DNA of 7,023 nucleotides from Candidatus Mesolinea sp. Its GTDB lineage: Bacteria; Chloroflexota; Anaerolineae; Anaerolineales; Anaerolineaceae. Within the stretch, counting starts at the first letter, position 1; each line of letters opens with the position of its first letter. Where the stretch lies: assembly GCA_003499715.1 (NCBI GenBank), contig DNSH01000107.1:1-7023 (forward strand), in the 5' to 3' direction. A model generated the notes under the pieces. It was not told where the DNA came from. It did no database searches and worked only from the letters and a program-made list of their open reading frames with translations. Below, one piece after another: positions 5,812-7,023 of the stretch. Both the position numbers and the translations under genes were made by a program.

Positions 5812-5910
5812 TTTGTCAGTGGAAGGCATGCTAAGGTATCCCTCTATACTTAACGAGTTTTCATGAGTTATTAACCTAAACATTTTGAGTGCCTTCACCG
5901 CGGAATTATT

Positions 5911-5914
5911 GGAG
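5911..5914 (+). promoter_or_regulatory. Ribosome-binding site supporting the pfkB start at 5918
   Basis: GGAG lies three bases before the ATG at 5918. The spacing is short, but no Shine-Dalgarno-like sequence precedes the in-frame TTG at 5885, and the conserved kinase fold begins only a few residues after the ATG. Confidence 0.5.
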
Positions 5915-5917
5915 CCA

Positions 5918-6766
5918 ATGTCAACGAATAATCTACCACCTATCGATTATCTGATCGTAGGGCATGTTACTCAAGACTTAATCGATGACCATACCTGGCG
6001 CTTGGGCGGCACAGTCAGCTATGCCGGCTTGACTGCGGCGGCACTCGGGCACCAGGTTGGCGTCCTCACCAGCTGCTCACCAGATCTCGACCTGGCTCCG
6101 CTTAAGGATTTAAATTTAGTTATTATTCCTTCCGAATTCAACACAACTTTTCGCAACCTGCAAACCGAAACTGGTCGGCAACAGCTGCTTTTTCATCGCG
6201 CGCAACCCCTCAATGCAGAAATAGTTCCCGAAGCATGGCGTAGGACCCCCATTGTGCATTTAGGACCGGTGGCTGATGAAGTCGATCCGCAAATTTACAC
6301 CACATTTTCATCCAATTTGCTCTGCCTCACAGCACAAGGTTGGTTGAGGCAAGCGGATACTACCGGGCAGGTTACTAAACGGAAATGGCCCTACAGCCAA
6401 GAGCTCCTGCAAGCTGCCGATGCCGTAGTTTTGAGCATCGAAGATCTAGATGGTGACGAGGCTGAAATAGAAACGCTGGCTGAAGTTTGTTCGCTTTTAG
6501 TCATCACAGAAAACGCCCAAGGCGCTCGGGTTTATTGGAACGGTGATGCGCGCCGCTTTCCCGCCCCAAAAGTTATGTTGGTGGATGATACGGGTGCGGG
6601 GGATATCTTTGCAGCCTGCTTTTTTCACCGGTTGCACAAAACGAATGATCCATGGGAAGCTGCGCGTTTTGCTGTACAGATCGCTGCCTGGTCGGTCACC
6701 CGTTGGCACTTAGAAAGCATCCCGCGCCCGCAGGAAATTTACCAAGCCCAAGTGCAGGTTATTTGA
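5918..6766 (+). CDS. PfkB/ribokinase-family carbohydrate kinase
   Basis: From the ATG at 5918 this is a 282-residue protein, somewhat shorter than typical members (about 300-320). PfkB-family kinases transfer phosphate from ATP to sugars, nucleosides or related alcohols in the cytoplasm. The N-terminus IDYLIVGHVTQDL (9-21) is the first strand of the fold, RLGGTVSYAGLTAAALG (28-44) is the Gly-rich substrate-side motif, and VDDTGAGDIFAACF (222-235) is the PfkB signature 2 with the anion-hole glycines and the expected catalytic base D229. VVLSIEDL (170-177) and LLVITENAQGARVY (193-206) match the usual central strands. The substrate cannot be read from the sequence. An in-frame TTG at 5885 would add 11 residues but has no ribosome-binding site. 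ParA follows after 9 bp, so the two are probably one transcript, driven by the extended -10 at 5803-5811. Confidence 0.88.
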   Translation: MSTNNLPPIDYLIVGHVTQDLIDDHTWRLGGTVSYAGLTAAALGHQVGVLTSCSPDLDLAPLKDLNLVIIPSEFNTTFRNLQTETGRQQLLFHRAQPLNAEIVPEAWRRTPIVHLGPVADEVDPQIYTTFSSNLLCLTAQGWLRQADTTGQVTKRKWPYSQELLQAADAVVLSIEDLDGDEAEIETLAEVCSLLVITENAQGARVYWNGDARRFPAPKVMLVDDTGAGDIFAACFFHRLHKTNDPWEAARFAVQIAAWSVTRWHLESIPRPQEIYQAQVQVI

Positions 6767-6775
6767 GAAACAAGT

Positions 6776-7023
6776 ATGGGTAGAGTCTATTCAATTGTCA
6801 ACCAAAAAGGCGGGGTCGGTAAAACGACAACCAGCATCAACTTAGGAGCATACTTAGGCAAGTTTGGTCAAAAAGTTCTATTGGTGGACCTTGATCCCCA
6901 AGCTAACGCAACCTCTTGCTTGGGTCTTGATAAGAACAGCATAGAAAAAGGCACCTATGAGGTTTTAATAGGTGCCGAACCCACTCAAGAAAATATTCTC
7001 TATAACCCTCACTACAGCCTTTC
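6776..7023 (+). CDS. parA: ParA/Soj-type chromosome-partitioning ATPase (5' part, runs off window)
   Basis: The first 82 codons are present and the gene continues past 7023. The start MGRVYSIVNQKGGVGKTTTS carries the deviant Walker A motif KGGVGKTT (11-18) with signature lysine K11 and K16. VLLVDLDPQANAT (34-46) carries the Walker A' motif with D38 and D40. This combination marks the ParA/Soj/MinD ATPases, and the PQANAT ending favours ParA/Soj over MinD. ParA binds DNA as an ATP dimer and moves ParB-parS complexes to segregate chromosomes. parB is expected downstream, outside the window. The start ATG lies 9 bp after the pfkB stop with only a weak GAG-containing stretch before it, so translation may depend on coupling to pfkB. 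Whether it is the main chromosomal parA or a paralogue cannot be told here. Confidence 0.93.
   Translation, partial: MGRVYSIVNQKGGVGKTTTSINLGAYLGKFGQKVLLVDLDPQANATSCLGLDKNSIEKGTYEVLIGAEPTQENILYNPHYSL

Noticed and set aside
5828..5866. Twelve-codon reading frame starting MLRYPSIL in the pfkB leader, considered as a leader peptide.
   Set aside because: The purine-rich GGAAGG is only one base from the ATG, too close for a ribosome-binding site, and the peptide has no run of a regulatory amino acid.

Overview
The window looks like core chromosome of a free-living bacterium, most likely from the phylum Chloroflexota, class Anaerolineae. That placement is an inference from gene style: an SH3-domain protein with a Pro/Thr-rich linker, a twin-arginine exported protein resembling the L,D-transpeptidases of that class, and a long protein joining a ParB-like fold to two universal-stress domains. 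Base composition is close to even and coding density is high. I see no rRNA, tRNA, CRISPR array, insertion sequence or sign of recent transfer.

Layout. Positions 1-1561 hold three minus-strand genes, listed here left to right (transcription runs the other way): the 5' part of a Tat-exported, probably cell-wall-active protein, smpB, and a membrane-anchored SH3 protein. A 63-bp divergent spacer follows, with a palindromic -10 element. Positions 1625-3185 hold two plus-strand genes, a double-zinc-ribbon protein and a DegV/FakB-type fatty-acid-binding protein. They end at a strong hairpin with an A-tract on one side and a T-tract on the other, which probably terminates convergent transcription from both sides. 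Positions 3254-5763 hold two minus-strand genes, radC and the ParB-like/double-Usp protein; usp is upstream of radC. A second divergent spacer (5764-5917) carries two extended -10 elements placed back to back. Positions 5918-7023 hold a PfkB-family sugar kinase followed after 9 bp by the 5' part of a ParA/Soj ATPase that runs off the window.

Functionally this is a set of housekeeping and envelope genes rather than one pathway: ribosome rescue (SmpB), envelope and cell wall (Tat protein, SH3 protein), lipid handling (DegV), a JAMM-domain protein (RadC), stress or nucleotide sensing (Usp protein), sugar or nucleoside phosphorylation (PfkB) and chromosome segregation (ParA). No clearly new multi-gene system is visible. 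The most useful observations are the repeated symmetric divergent promoter design, the probable leaderless starts of smpB and radC, the three-domain Usp protein with one degenerate Usp domain, the PfkB-ParA pairing, and two start-codon corrections (the Usp protein at 5763 and PfkB at 5918). There is no gene-free stretch longer than about 155 bp.
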